DNA from: an uncultured Collinsella sp.
GTDB taxonomy: Bacteria > Actinomycetota > Coriobacteriia > Coriobacteriales > Coriobacteriaceae
Length of the DNA: 64,000 nt
Assembly: GCA_938005465.1 (NCBI GenBank)
Contig: CALLNU010000001.1
Coordinates: 1 to 64,000, forward strand
Direction of reading: 5' to 3'
In this document: positions 1 to 8,067 of the stretch, piece by piece
Position numbering within the stretch: position 1 is the stretch's first letter
How the letters are laid out: every line of letters begins with the position of its first letter
Position numbers and translations under genes: made by a program
The notes under the pieces: model-generated
Databases searched by the model: none
The model's input: only the letters and a program-made list of their open reading frames with translations
Told to the model about the DNA's origin: nothing

Positions 1-349
1 ACAAATCCAAGTTAGACCATTTCAAATGGTTCGATGTCTGCCCGGATGCGACACTGAAGTAAGTGTCCATCCTCGCAGTATCCGGTTCTCAAGGTGCACG
101 CTGTGCGGCCGATCCGGTTCGACCGGGCCGCGCGGCAAGGAGATATATTGCCAGACCGCGAAGCTCTGTGGGACGTCAATTCCACTCTTCACAAGTCCTA
201 CACAACATATAGCTTTCTATAGGTAATAGAAAGACTGGTGCGGATCTTCCGCACGTATCAGATGATGACCCTTTGGTTCAGGAATATATAGAGATCGGTC
301 ACCTGTAAGTGTTTATCTACCCGCGCTTTTAGCAATGTAAACCGCGCCT
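1..349. other. Gene-free left edge with several short perfect hairpins
   Basis: I see no convincing gene here. Four short perfect inverted repeats follow one another: ACCATTT/AAATGGT (16-30), GACACT/AGTGTC (50-67), CTTTCTAT/ATAGAAAG (213-233) and GTGCGGA/TCCGCAC (238-254). That could be a structured leader or a small RNA, but no known family was recognised. A 66-codon open frame at 26-226 lacks a ribosome binding site and protein-like composition. Confidence 0.3.
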
Positions 350-390
350 CAGATAAAAAGAGGGAGCGCCGCGCACAACGCGACACTCCC
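350..390 (-). terminator. Intrinsic terminator after rplT
   Basis: On the minus strand a GC-rich stem (arms at 362-373 and 379-390, about 10 of 12 pairs) is followed by CTCTTTTTATCT. It lies 22 bases past the rplT stop and ends the infC-rpmI-rplT transcript. Confidence 0.85.
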
Positions 391-411
391 CTAGCGATTC
401 AAGAGAATCTA

Positions 412-771
412 TTAGGCCTCGAGAGCCTTCTTGGCGATGGTAGCCAGCTCGTTGAAGGACTCGATATCCTCGTAAGCCATCTGAGCCAGGACCTTGCGGT
501 CGAGCTCGATGCCGGCAACCTTCAGGCCGTGCATGAACTGAGAGTAAGAGATGTCGTTCAGGCGAGCAGCAGCGTTGATACGAGTGATCCAGAGAGAACG
601 GATCTCGCGCTTCTTGTTGCGGCGATCACGATACTGATACTGCAGGGAGTGCTGGACCTGCTCTTTAGCATGCTTGTAAGTACGCGAAGCGGCACCGTAG
701 TAACCCTTCGCACGGTGCATAACGGTACGGCGCTTCTTCTTGGCGGCAACAGCGCGCTTAATACGTGCCAT
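412..771 (-). CDS. rplT: 50S ribosomal protein L20
   Basis: L20 is a large-subunit protein that binds 23S rRNA early in assembly and in many bacteria also represses its own operon. The 119-residue product has the family length. It begins MARIKRAVAAKKKRR, is rich in basic residues over the first 60 positions, and carries the typical helical stretch with SYSQFMHGL near residue 80. AGGAG lies 10 bases before the ATG. It is the last gene of the infC-rpmI-rplT operon, 46 bases after rpmI, and is followed by a strong terminator. Identification is secure from sequence and operon order. Confidence 0.98.
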   Translation of the reverse strand: MARIKRAVAAKKKRRTVMHRAKGYYGAASRTYKHAKEQVQHSLQYQYRDRRNKKREIRSLWITRINAAARLNDISYSQFMHGLKVAGIELDRKVLAQMAYEDIESFNELATIAKKALEA

Positions 772-817
772 GTTCTATCAACTCCTAGACGGTAAAACGA
801 AAAACGGGAACGCGAAC

Positions 818-1009
818 TTAGGCGAGACGCGACTTGATGACCTTGCGGTCGGCAGCGGCGATCTCGGTCTCCTGACGGAAGCCACGCTTACGCTTGGTGG
901 ACTTCTTGCTCAGGATGTGGCTCTTGAAAGCCTTGGCGCGCATAAGCTTGCCGGTACCAGTCTTGCGGAAACGCTTCTTGGTGCCGCTGTGGGACTTCAT
1001 CTTAGGCAT
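818..1009 (-). CDS. rpmI: 50S ribosomal protein L35
   Basis: A small, very basic large-subunit ribosomal protein. The 63 residues start MPKMKSHSGTKKRF and contain the family's KSHILSKKSTKRKR block. Length is normal for L35. AAGGAG sits 7 bases upstream of the ATG. It lies between infC and rplT in the order found in most bacteria, so the three are almost certainly co-transcribed and stoichiometrically controlled from the infC leader. Confidence 0.98.
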   Translation of the reverse strand: MPKMKSHSGTKKRFRKTGTGKLMRAKAFKSHILSKKSTKRKRGFRQETEIAAADRKVIKSRLA

Positions 1010-1041
1010 GAAATACTCCTTAATCGGTTACAGAACACTAG

Positions 1042-1596
1042 TTACTTAGTATCGCTTGCCGCTTTATCCTCATCGAAGGCGCCCTTAATCGGGGCGAGCA
1101 GCATAAGCATGTTACGGCCTTCCATCTTAGGCTTGGACTCGACCGTAGCGTAAGGCTTGAGATCCTCGGCGAGACGCTCGAGAACGTTAAGGCCCTGCTC
1201 CGGGTGAGCCATCTCGCGGCCGCGGAACATGATGGTGATCTTAACGCGTGCGCCCTTCTTGAGGAAACGCAGAACGTGGCCCTTCTTGGTCTCGTAGTCG
1301 CCAACGTCGATCTTGGGTCGGAACTTCATTTCCTTGACCTCGACCTTGGACTGGTTCTTACGAGCAGCCTTGGCCTTCATGGCCTGCTGGTACTTGAACT
1401 TACCGTAGTCCATGACCTTGCAGACCGGCGGCTCCGCGTTGGGAGCGATCTCGACCAGGTCGAGACCCTGATCGTCGGCGACGCGCTGGGCATCGCGAAT
1501 GGCGAACAGGCCGAGCTGAGAGCCATCGACGCCAATCAAACGGCACGACGATGCAGTGATCTCGTCGTTGATGCGAGTGTCATCAGACTTAGCTAT
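1042..1596 (-). CDS. infC: Translation initiation factor IF-3, probable AUA start
   Basis: IF-3 binds the 30S subunit, keeps it apart from 50S and proofreads start codon choice. The protein has the N-terminal domain (RINDEI, VCKVMDYGKFKYQ), the linker rich in Lys, and the C-terminal domain (KEMKFRPKI, GRNMLMLLAP). The longest frame starts at an ATG at 1611, but nothing like a ribosome binding site precedes that ATG (a run of T's does), and GGAGG lies inside the frame just after it. GGAGG is 8 bases upstream of an ATA at 1596 (I-A-K-S-D-D), giving 184 residues. Known biology: infC of E. coli uses AUU so that IF-3 represses its own synthesis. An AUA start here would do the same job. The product call is certain; the start is an inference. 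Confidence 0.95.
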   Translation of the reverse strand: MAKSDDTRINDEITASSCRLIGVDGSQLGLFAIRDAQRVADDQGLDLVEIAPNAEPPVCKVMDYGKFKYQQAMKAKAARKNQSKVEVKEMKFRPKIDVGDYETKKGHVLRFLKKGARVKITIMFRGREMAHPEQGLNVLERLAEDLKPYATVESKPKMEGRNMLMLLAPIKGAFDEDKAASDTK

Positions 1597-1790
1597 TTTC
1601 CCTACCTCCATTCATAAAAAAATAACCCGACGCTTCTCAGCAACCAGGTCGTACACATAGACTTCCTCGATTTGAGGAAGGGAATCTAAGTTGTATGACC
1701 AGTCAGCTGCTCATTGGCGCCAAAAGGTGGGAACCCTCGGGTTCCTCTTTAGGGCATTGCGGGAACAACGCCTTGCGAATAATAACACGT
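1597..1790 (-). promoter_or_regulatory. Promoter and structured leader of infC-rpmI-rplT
   Basis: On the minus strand TATTAT at 1779-1784 is a good -10 box, though the -35 is weak. The leader of about 160-180 bases holds two perfect stems: GGAACCC/GGGTTCC at 1730-1745 and CTTCCTC/GAGGAAG at 1662-1680. A run of seven T's follows just before the coding start. Leaders of this operon are known control points for L20 or IF-3 in other phyla. No match to a named leader family was recognised. Confidence 0.45.
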
Positions 1791-1813
1791 ACAGCGCGTT
1801 ATCACATTACGTA

Positions 1814-2065
1814 CACGAAAAAGGGGCCTTGACCCCCTTGAACGCTCGCTTGCATGTATGGTGCCCGAGGCGAGACTCGAAGGGCCTTCGCTTCGCGAAG
1901 CCCCGGGGTTCGGACGCGTGGCGCCCTCGCCACGCTCCGCTACAAACAGGCCGCAGGCCTGTTTGCTTAACGCTTCGCGCGCTCACGCGAGTTCGGCACG
2001 AAAAAGGGGGCCGCAACCCCCTTGAACGCTCACTTGCATGTATGGTGCCCGAGGCGAGACTCGAA
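1814..2065. repeat. Direct repeat of tRNA-Leu 3' end plus terminator
   Basis: Bases 1814-1881 and 1997-2065 are near-identical. Each holds a CACGAAAAAGGGG terminator hairpin, a short spacer and the last ~20 bases of the tRNA including encoded CCA and the T-arm half. The 115 bases between them are packed with perfect hairpins (CTTCGC/GCGAAG, GTGGCG/CGCCAC, AACAGGCC/GGCCTGTT). Duplication of a tRNA 3' end is the usual footprint of tyrosine-recombinase integration at a tRNA. No integrase or cargo remains, so this is either an excision scar or a copy of a dispersed repeat. Confidence 0.6.
2002..2024 (-). terminator. Terminator of tRNA-Leu
   Basis: On the minus strand GGGGGTTGCGGCCCCC is followed by TTTTTCGTG, about 20 bases after the CCA end of the tRNA. 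A near copy lies at 1817-1838 in the duplicated segment. Confidence 0.8.
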
Positions 2066-2129
2066 CTCGCACGTTGTTGCCAACGGTGGATTTTGAGTCC
2101 ACTGCGTCTGCCAATTCCGCCACTCGGGC
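2043..2129 (-). tRNA. tRNA-Leu, anticodon CAA
   Basis: The 87-base gene folds as a class II tRNA. The acceptor stem GCCCGAG pairs with CTCGGGC (7 bp), the discriminator is A, and CCA is encoded. The anticodon stem GTGGA/TCCAC encloses the loop CTCAAAA, so the anticodon is CAA, reading UUG leucine codons. A long variable arm (CCGTTGGCAACAACG) is as expected for Leu. A T-loop TTCGAGT is present. An open frame on the opposite strand (1691-2203) is only an antisense artefact. Confidence 0.96.
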
Positions 2130-2168
2130 ACGCAATGCGTGAGTTAGTTTATCACAGCTTTCTACCGA

Positions 2169-3602
2169 TTAGTCCGAAAATGGAACTTCGAGCATTTCGA
2201 TAAGCTCAACCTTGCGTAACATCTCCCGCTTACGACATCCACGTCCGTCAACCGAGGCCTCGCCCATCTGGTTGTCATAGGGATCCTCGCGCATACCATC
2301 GAGAGCAGGCACAAATTCAGCCTGGAATCGATTGTTGGCCACCATACGCCACGGGTCGAGATTGCCAAAGTAGTGACGACGACGCCACTCCTCCCCCATC
2401 CTACGAGCAGAAGATCCAAATGACACGTCGGCGTTGAGCCAACCGGTCTGCGGCGTATAGAACTCTGCCCAGTCGTGCGACCCCACCGAATCGGGCGCAA
2501 CGTACAGGCCGCTCTGCCAACGGGCAGGCACACCGGCAATACGGCACATGGTGATAAACGTGAGCGCCATAACGCCGCAATCGCCGCGGAGCGAATGCGC
2601 GCAGTCATCGGCAATAGATCCCAAAAGCAAGTACGGCGGCTGATAGCGATAGTCGATATGCTGCGTCAGATAATCATAGATAGCACGAGCGCGATCGAGC
2701 GGATCCTCGAGTCCGTCAACAACACCGGCCGTCAGCTGCTGCAGATACGGCGTGAATGCAATGTGCGGACGGTCCTCAGAAATATCTTCGGGCAATGGCG
2801 CGTCCATACACGGATGCGACGGAAGCGCACCCCCATAAATATCGCGATAAGCGGCATTGATTTGATAGCGATAGGCCACCGAGAATGAGCGCTCACTCGA
2901 AGAAGACCACGAGGCGGTACGCGCCGAAGCGTTCGCGGGAGCAACAGCACCCTCCGGCGTCATGTCGAGAATCTCGACCCGAGACTGCTGACGGCAGGCA
3001 GCCGCGACGGGAAGCCAAGCGCAAACGGTCTCCCCCTCCAGAGCGCCGGGGACAGACACGGACGCTTTAAGCGTAATTACGCGAGCCAATCCGTTTTGTG
3101 ACTCCATCTCCTTGAGCATCTCGTCGCGCAGTGCTATTCCGTCCGTAGAATCGGGACGCATGCCGGGGACCTCTTTGGGATATACGCGAAGCGAATCGAG
3201 GAAGTTGTCGAGAACGAACAGCTCGCCATCGATAAAGCGCCAGTCAATACGCTTACGGTCAATCAGATCGTCAAACTGCTCCTCGGTAAACTCAGGCCAC
3301 TCCTCGCGAATCATCGCAAATGCTCGATCGCGCGACACCGAAAAATGAAGCGGCGTCTCAAGCATGCGATACCGCTCGGCACGAACGCAGGCAGCAAGCG
3401 AGGGATCGGGATCTTGGGCAAGTAGGCGGTCGCAAGCCTCAATAGCCTGCGAAAGATACCCCGCGTCCTTTAAACGCAGAATCTCGGGTGGCAAGCCAAC
3501 ATCTAGAAAACGGAAGTCATCATTGCAAACATCAACAGAGCAACCAACAGGACCCTCGTCAATAACCTTCCCATCCGAAGGCAGCACATTAATAACAGCC
3601 AT
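2169..3602 (-). CDS. Transglutaminase-like domain protein
   Basis: A cytoplasmic-looking 477-residue protein with a transglutaminase/papain-like core in its C-terminal half. The Cys is in RGDCGVMALTF, the His in GSHDWAEFY and the Asp in NADVSFG, the usual Cys-His-Asp triad of microbial transglutaminase-like proteases. The N-terminal 200 residues look helical and repeat-like. I chose the ATG at 3602 because GGAG lies 6 bases upstream; upstream in-frame ATGs (3638, 3791) lack such a site and run into a palindrome. Substrate unknown; family members are mostly uncharacterised peptidases or amidases. It is monocistronic, lying between the tRNA and the aldolase gene. Confidence 0.8.
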   Translation of the reverse strand: MAVINVLPSDGKVIDEGPVGCSVDVCNDDFRFLDVGLPPEILRLKDAGYLSQAIEACDRLLAQDPDPSLAACVRAERYRMLETPLHFSVSRDRAFAMIREEWPEFTEEQFDDLIDRKRIDWRFIDGELFVLDNFLDSLRVYPKEVPGMRPDSTDGIALRDEMLKEMESQNGLARVITLKASVSVPGALEGETVCAWLPVAAACRQQSRVEILDMTPEGAVAPANASARTASWSSSSERSFSVAYRYQINAAYRDIYGGALPSHPCMDAPLPEDISEDRPHIAFTPYLQQLTAGVVDGLEDPLDRARAIYDYLTQHIDYRYQPPYLLLGSIADDCAHSLRGDCGVMALTFITMCRIAGVPARWQSGLYVAPDSVGSHDWAEFYTPQTGWLNADVSFGSSARRMGEEWRRRHYFGNLDPWRMVANNRFQAEFVPALDGMREDPYDNQMGEASVDGRGCRKREMLRKVELIEMLEVPFSD

Positions 3603-3743
3603 ACCAAACTCCAAGTCATTAGAACTCTTGAAGTCCATTGTAGCGAGATAAAAAGAAAGCCCCAATAAAGGAACCCTCAACACCGATAAACGGTACCTAT
3701 AAAAAATGAATTCAGCCCAGTAACCCTGTGGCGAGTTAACGAA

Positions 3744-3836
3744 GGAGGCCCCGTTCACCCGAAGCTTTTCCCATTGCGCGACTTCTGGCAAAGCCAGGTG
3801 AGCGCAAGGGAAAAGCGTAGGGTGAACGGGGCCTCC
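3744..3836. repeat. Long intergenic palindrome after fba
   Basis: A 93-base near-perfect inverted repeat. The outer arm GGAGGCCCCGTTCACCC (3744-3760) pairs fully with 3820-3836, the inner arms (3761-3779 and 3802-3819) pair nearly fully, and a second small stem CTGGC/GCCAG sits in the loop. It lies 23 bases past the aldolase stop. It may act as a terminator or mRNA-stabilising hairpin, but it lacks a clean T-tract and is far longer than needed. Confidence 0.75.
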
Positions 3837-3858
3837 GACGGGAAAGTTAAACCGCTAC

Positions 3859-4725
3859 TTACGCCTTGTTGACGGAGCCAAACTCCTCCATGAGCTCCTT
3901 GGTGCGGGCAACGATGTTGTCGCGACCAGGTTTGAGGAGCTTGCGGGGGTCAAAGCCCTTGCCCTGCTGATCCTTGCCAGCCTCGATATACTCGCGAACG
4001 CCCTTGGCGAAGACGAGTTGCAGATCGGTGTTGACGTTGATCTTGGAGATACCCAGGGAGATGGCCTTCTTGATCTGATCCTCGGGGATGCCGGTGCCAC
4101 CGTGCAGGACGAGGGGCAGGTCGCCGGTCTGAGCCTTGATCTCGCCCAGGCGCTCGAAGGAAAGGCCAGCCCAGTCGGCAGGGTACACGCCGTGGATGTT
4201 GCCGATACCGCAGGCGAGGAAGTCGACGCCCAGGTCAGCAATCTGCTTGCACTCAGCAGGATCAGCGAGCTCGCCGCTGGAGGTCACGCCGTCCTCGGTG
4301 CCGCCGATGCCGCCGACCTCGGCCTCGATGGACATGCCCTTGGAGTGGGCAAGCTCAACGAGCTCCTTGGTGCGGTCGAGGTTAAGCTGGAAGGTCTCCT
4401 CGTGAGAGCCGTCATACATGATGGACGTAAAGCCGGCCTCGATGCACTTGAAGCAGTCCTCGTAAGAACCGTGATCGAGGTGAAGGGCGACGGGAACGGT
4501 AACGCCCGTGGCCTCGACGGCAGCCTTGACCATGTCGGCGCAGACCTTGAAACCGCCCATCCACTTAGCGGCACCAGCGGTGCACTGAAGGATCAGCGGA
4601 GACTTGGCCTCCTCGGCGGCCTGGAGAATAGCCAGGGTCCACTCGAGGTTGTTGGTGTTGAAGGCACCGAGACCGTACTTGCCGGCCTCGGCCTTCTTGA
4701 GCATGTCTGCTGCGTTGACGAGCAT
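3859..4725 (-). CDS. fba: Class II fructose-bisphosphate aldolase
   Basis: Zinc-dependent aldolase that splits fructose-1,6-bisphosphate into dihydroxyacetone phosphate and glyceraldehyde-3-phosphate in glycolysis; cytosolic. The 288 residues match the family. Metal and substrate residues are visible in HLDHGSYE (zinc His), GNIHGVYP, and VLHGGTGI, with the NVNTDLQ phosphate-binding loop near the C terminus. AGGAGG lies 8 bases before the ATG at 4725; the longer open frame to 5037 is not coding. It stands alone, with a likely -10 box TAAAAT at 4766-4771 (minus strand). A related tagatose-bisphosphate aldolase is possible, but a glycolytic role is more likely for a monocistronic copy. Confidence 0.93.
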   Translation of the reverse strand: MLVNAADMLKKAEAGKYGLGAFNTNNLEWTLAILQAAEEAKSPLILQCTAGAAKWMGGFKVCADMVKAAVEATGVTVPVALHLDHGSYEDCFKCIEAGFTSIMYDGSHEETFQLNLDRTKELVELAHSKGMSIEAEVGGIGGTEDGVTSSGELADPAECKQIADLGVDFLACGIGNIHGVYPADWAGLSFERLGEIKAQTGDLPLVLHGGTGIPEDQIKKAISLGISKINVNTDLQLVFAKGVREYIEAGKDQQGKGFDPRKLLKPGRDNIVARTKELMEEFGSVNKA

Positions 4726-4765
4726 AAAAGAAACCTCCTGTAAGGTTGCTCCGATAACGCCTGAG

Positions 4766-4795
4766 ATTTTACCACGACATACCCGAGCATAAACG
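4766..4795 (-). promoter_or_regulatory. Probable fba promoter
   Basis: Minus strand TAAAAT (4766-4771) with TTTATG 16 bases upstream, giving a leader of about 35 bases before AGGAGG and the start codon. Confidence 0.4.
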
Positions 4796-4919
4796 TTCGT
4801 TTGTTCACGAATACCATCCGATTGGACAAATTTTGACCGTTTGCCCCACAGAATCGACCCACTGGGGAAAATAGCTTGACGATTGACCGGTCTTCGTGGT
4901 TCGAAAGACGGCTTCGAGC

Positions 4920-5603
4920 CTACATCTGCATAAACGGGTTCTGCATAAGTTCGCGCGCCATCGTGGTCGAATCGCCATGGCCCGTCAAGCAAACGGTATC
5001 GGGCGGAAGCATCTTGGCAAGTTTGGAGAGCGAGCACATAATCGCCGCCTCGTCACCGCCGGAAAGATCGGTACGACCGTGGCTGCCCGGGAAAAGCGTG
5101 TCGCCCACAAAGGCGATGTTCCCCTGCTCGGTCGCGGCGAACAGGACGATGCCGCCCGGCGTATGCCCCGGCGCCTCGACCACCTGCAGGCAGACGTCGC
5201 CCACCTCGATTGTATCGCCCTCGGCAAGCAAACGCGTCGGCTCACCCGGATCGGGCGTCTCGATACCCCACATGGCGCGCTGCTCCTCGATATTTGCGCG
5301 AGGTACCGTCACGTCCTTAGCGCACAACTCATATAGTGCGCTGTCGCCAACGACAGCTCGAACCCCGGCAACCCCGCCAACATGGTCGGCATGACCGTGC
5401 GTGCAGACAGAGCCGAGTACGCGCACCTCGGGATGCGCGGTGTGGATATGCTCCACAAGACGCTCGCCCTCCCACGCCGGATCGACGATTAAGCACTCGT
5501 CATTCGAAATCACGGCGTAGCTGTTGGTCTGAATCGGGCCGTTGACGAGCGCCTCAATCGAAGCCGCGCCTCGGGGTGTCAGGTCCAAAGTCATATCGTC
5601 CAC
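4920..5603 (-). CDS. MBL-fold metallohydrolase (glyoxalase II-like)
   Basis: Single-domain metallo-beta-lactamase fold hydrolase of 227 residues. The zinc motif THGHADH is followed by the downstream ligands in EAPGHTPG, FVGDTLF and TGHGDS, as in small glyoxalase-II-type enzymes. The true substrate (S-lactoylglutathione-like thioester or other) cannot be read from the sequence. Start: GGAGG is only 2 bases from an ATG at 5609 but 8 bases from a GTG at 5603, so I chose GTG. It lies 88 bases after rel and is probably the last gene of the recJ-rel-MBL operon. Confidence 0.85.
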   Translation of the reverse strand: MDDMTLDLTPRGAASIEALVNGPIQTNSYAVISNDECLIVDPAWEGERLVEHIHTAHPEVRVLGSVCTHGHADHVGGVAGVRAVVGDSALYELCAKDVTVPRANIEEQRAMWGIETPDPGEPTRLLAEGDTIEVGDVCLQVVEAPGHTPGGIVLFAATEQGNIAFVGDTLFPGSHGRTDLSGGDEAAIMCSLSKLAKMLPPDTVCLTGHGDSTTMARELMQNPFMQM

Positions 5604-5691
5604 GCGCATACCCTCCTTCTAAAATACGTTCGAGGCACCAAACGATGCCTCGAACGTAACCAATATCTATGATGCTGAGAGGCTCTCGCAC

Positions 5692-8052
5692 CTACACACG
5701 GCGCTTGAGTTGCGCTCCGCCCTCGCCGGGCATAAGACGGCGAGCGTCGTAGACCGAATCGACACTGCTGATGGAAGCCAGCAGCGGATCCAGGCCGCTC
5801 GCATCCGAAATCTCGACCATAAAGCGCAGGGTCGCAATACCCTCGCGGTTGGTCGAGGTGGCGGCGGAAAGGATATTGCCGCCTGCATCGCCAATGGCAA
5901 TGGTGACGTCCTTGAGCAGGCCCATGCGGTCCAAGCACTCGACCACGATCTCGACCTGGAAGAGGGTGTCGGCAGCGCCGTCCCACTCCACATCGATCAT
6001 GCGCTCGGGATGTTCCATAAGACCCTTGACGTTGGGGCAGTTGGCGCGATGCACTGAGACACCTCGGCCACGCGTGATGAAGCCGACGATATCGTCGCCC
6101 GTCACGGGGTTGCAGCAATGAGCCAGACGGACCAGCAGGCCACTGTTGCTCTCGCCCTTAACGATAATGCCGTTACTTGCGCTCTTGCCACGCTTTTGCG
6201 GCTTGCGGTTGGAGCCGCGGGCCGGCTGTTTCACGACCTCGGCGATAGCCTCGGCCTTGGTGAGCTGTTCCTCGGGCTTGGGGTCCAAGATTTGCTCGAC
6301 CTTATTGCCCACAGCGCGCGGGGCAACCTTGCCGGCACCGACGGCGGCAAACAGGTCCTCGAGCTGCTTGAAGTTAAACTGCTCCGCCACGGCATTGAGC
6401 GCACGCGTGGAGCGCGGCGTGGAGATGCCATACCCGCGCTTGCGCAGGTCCTTGGCCAGCATATCGCGGCCGGCGGCAGCGTCGTCGTCCTTAGTCGCGG
6501 CGGCAAAGTAGCGACGGATCTTTGACTTGGCGGAAGGCGTCTTGACGATCTTGAGCCAATCACGCGACGGCTTGGAACTCTTGTTAGTCAGGATTTCAAC
6601 GCGGTCGCCCGTCTTGATCTCGTGCGTGAGCGGAGCCACCGCACCGTTGATTTTGGCGCCGACGCAATGGTTTCCCACCTCGGTGTGAACGGCATAGGCA
6701 AAGTCGAGCGGCGTGGAGCCGGCACGAAGCGCCATGACCTCGCCTTTGGGCGTGAAGACGAAGATCTCCTGATCGAAGAGGTCGACCTTCAGCGAATGCA
6801 GGTATTCCTTGGCGTCGGTAATCTCATCAGACGCAGCCCAATCGAGTGAGTGCTTAAGCCAGTTAATCTGGTCGTCCAAACGTTGAGCGTCATTGGTCTT
6901 GGAAGCAGACGATCCGCCCGACTTCTTATATAGCCAGTGGGCGGCAATGCCGTACTCGGCCTGCTCATGCATCTCGTAGGTTCGAATCTGAATCTCGAGC
7001 GGACGAGCCGTAGGGCCGATGACCGTCGTGTGGAGCGACTGGTAGTTATTGACCTTGGGCATGGCGATATAGTCTTTAAAGCGACCAGGCATGGGGTGCC
7101 ACAGCGTATGCACCGCACCGAGCGTGGAGTAGCAATCGCGCACCGAATGGGTAATAACGCGCAGCGCCACCAGGTCGTAGATCTCGGAGAACTCCTTGCC
7201 CTTGCGCTTCATCTTTTGGTAGATGGACCAATAGTGCTTGGAACGGCCGTTGATCTGGAAGCCTTCCAGGCCAATGCGGTTGAGCTCGTCGGTGAGTGTC
7301 TTGATGGTCTCAGCCAGATAGCGCTCACGGACCTCGCGCGACTCCGCCACCATGCGCGCGATGCGCTGGTAGGCGTCGGGCTCAAGGTAGAAGAAGGACA
7401 GGTCCTCGAGCTCCCACTTAATAGAGCTCATGCCCAGGCGGTCGGCCAAGGGCGCGTACACGTCCATGGTCTCGCGAGCCTTAAATAGGCGACGATCCTC
7501 GCGCAGGGCTGCCAGCGTTCGCATGTTGTGCAGACGGTCGGCAAGTTTAACGATGATGACGCGAATGTCCTTGGACATGGCAAGGAACATCTTGCGCAGC
7601 GTGAGCGCCTGCTTCTCGTCCATGCTGTCGACTTCGATGTTGGTGAGCTTGGTCACGCCATCGACGAGCTCGGCCACCGTATCGCCAAACAGGCCGGAAA
7701 CATCGGCAAGCGAGGTCTCGGTATCCTCAACGGTATCGTGCAGCAGCGCGGCGCACACCACATCGCAGTCCATCTTGAGATCGGCCAGAATGATGGCCAC
7801 CTCGACGGGATGGTTGATGTACATCTCACCCGAGCGCCGCTTTTGGTTGCAATGCTTCTCGGCAGCAAAGCAGTAGGCCTGCTCAACCTTAGAAAAGTCG
7901 TCCTCATTCATATATTTGAGGCACAGACGCTCCAGCTTGTCGTAGCTGTCTGCCATAATCTCGGGCGGCAGCTCATCGGCATGCTTATAGTGCTCCATCT
8001 CCGAAAACGGCTGGAGGGTGGAATCATGGGCGGTACGGGCTGCGGCATCCAT
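5692..8052 (-). CDS. rel: Bifunctional (p)ppGpp synthetase/hydrolase, RelA/SpoT family
   Basis: Makes and degrades the stringent-response alarmone (p)ppGpp on the ribosome. The 786 residues have all domains in order: HD hydrolase with ALLHDTVED near residue 105; synthetase with the substrate loop MPKVNNYQSLHTT near residue 335; TGS domain (GSTPLDFAYAVHTEVG, ~residue 445); conserved Cys pair in AHCCNPVTGD (~residue 645); and C-terminal ACT domain. Both catalytic halves look intact, as expected for the single long Rel of actinobacteria. Start ATG 8052 follows AAGGGG. It lies 15 bases after recJ, so the two are co-transcribed, tying the stringent response to a DNA-repair gene. Confidence 0.96.
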   Translation of the reverse strand: MDAAARTAHDSTLQPFSEMEHYKHADELPPEIMADSYDKLERLCLKYMNEDDFSKVEQAYCFAAEKHCNQKRRSGEMYINHPVEVAIILADLKMDCDVVCAALLHDTVEDTETSLADVSGLFGDTVAELVDGVTKLTNIEVDSMDEKQALTLRKMFLAMSKDIRVIIVKLADRLHNMRTLAALREDRRLFKARETMDVYAPLADRLGMSSIKWELEDLSFFYLEPDAYQRIARMVAESREVRERYLAETIKTLTDELNRIGLEGFQINGRSKHYWSIYQKMKRKGKEFSEIYDLVALRVITHSVRDCYSTLGAVHTLWHPMPGRFKDYIAMPKVNNYQSLHTTVIGPTARPLEIQIRTYEMHEQAEYGIAAHWLYKKSGGSSASKTNDAQRLDDQINWLKHSLDWAASDEITDAKEYLHSLKVDLFDQEIFVFTPKGEVMALRAGSTPLDFAYAVHTEVGNHCVGAKINGAVAPLTHEIKTGDRVEILTNKSSKPSRDWLKIVKTPSAKSKIRRYFAAATKDDDAAAGRDMLAKDLRKRGYGISTPRSTRALNAVAEQFNFKQLEDLFAAVGAGKVAPRAVGNKVEQILDPKPEEQLTKAEAIAEVVKQPARGSNRKPQKRGKSASNGIIVKGESNSGLLVRLAHCCNPVTGDDIVGFITRGRGVSVHRANCPNVKGLMEHPERMIDVEWDGAADTLFQVEIVVECLDRMGLLKDVTIAIGDAGGNILSAATSTNREGIATLRFMVEISDASGLDPLLASISSVDSVYDARRLMPGEGGAQLKRRV

Positions 8053-8067
8053 CGAGGTCCCCTTCCC

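Noticed and set aside
1691..2203. 170-codon frame across tRNA-Leu and its duplicate
   Set aside because: Covers a tRNA and hairpins; typical tRNA-antisense artefact.
4726..5037. N-terminal extension of the aldolase
   Set aside because: Perfect ribosome site and family length support the start at 4725.
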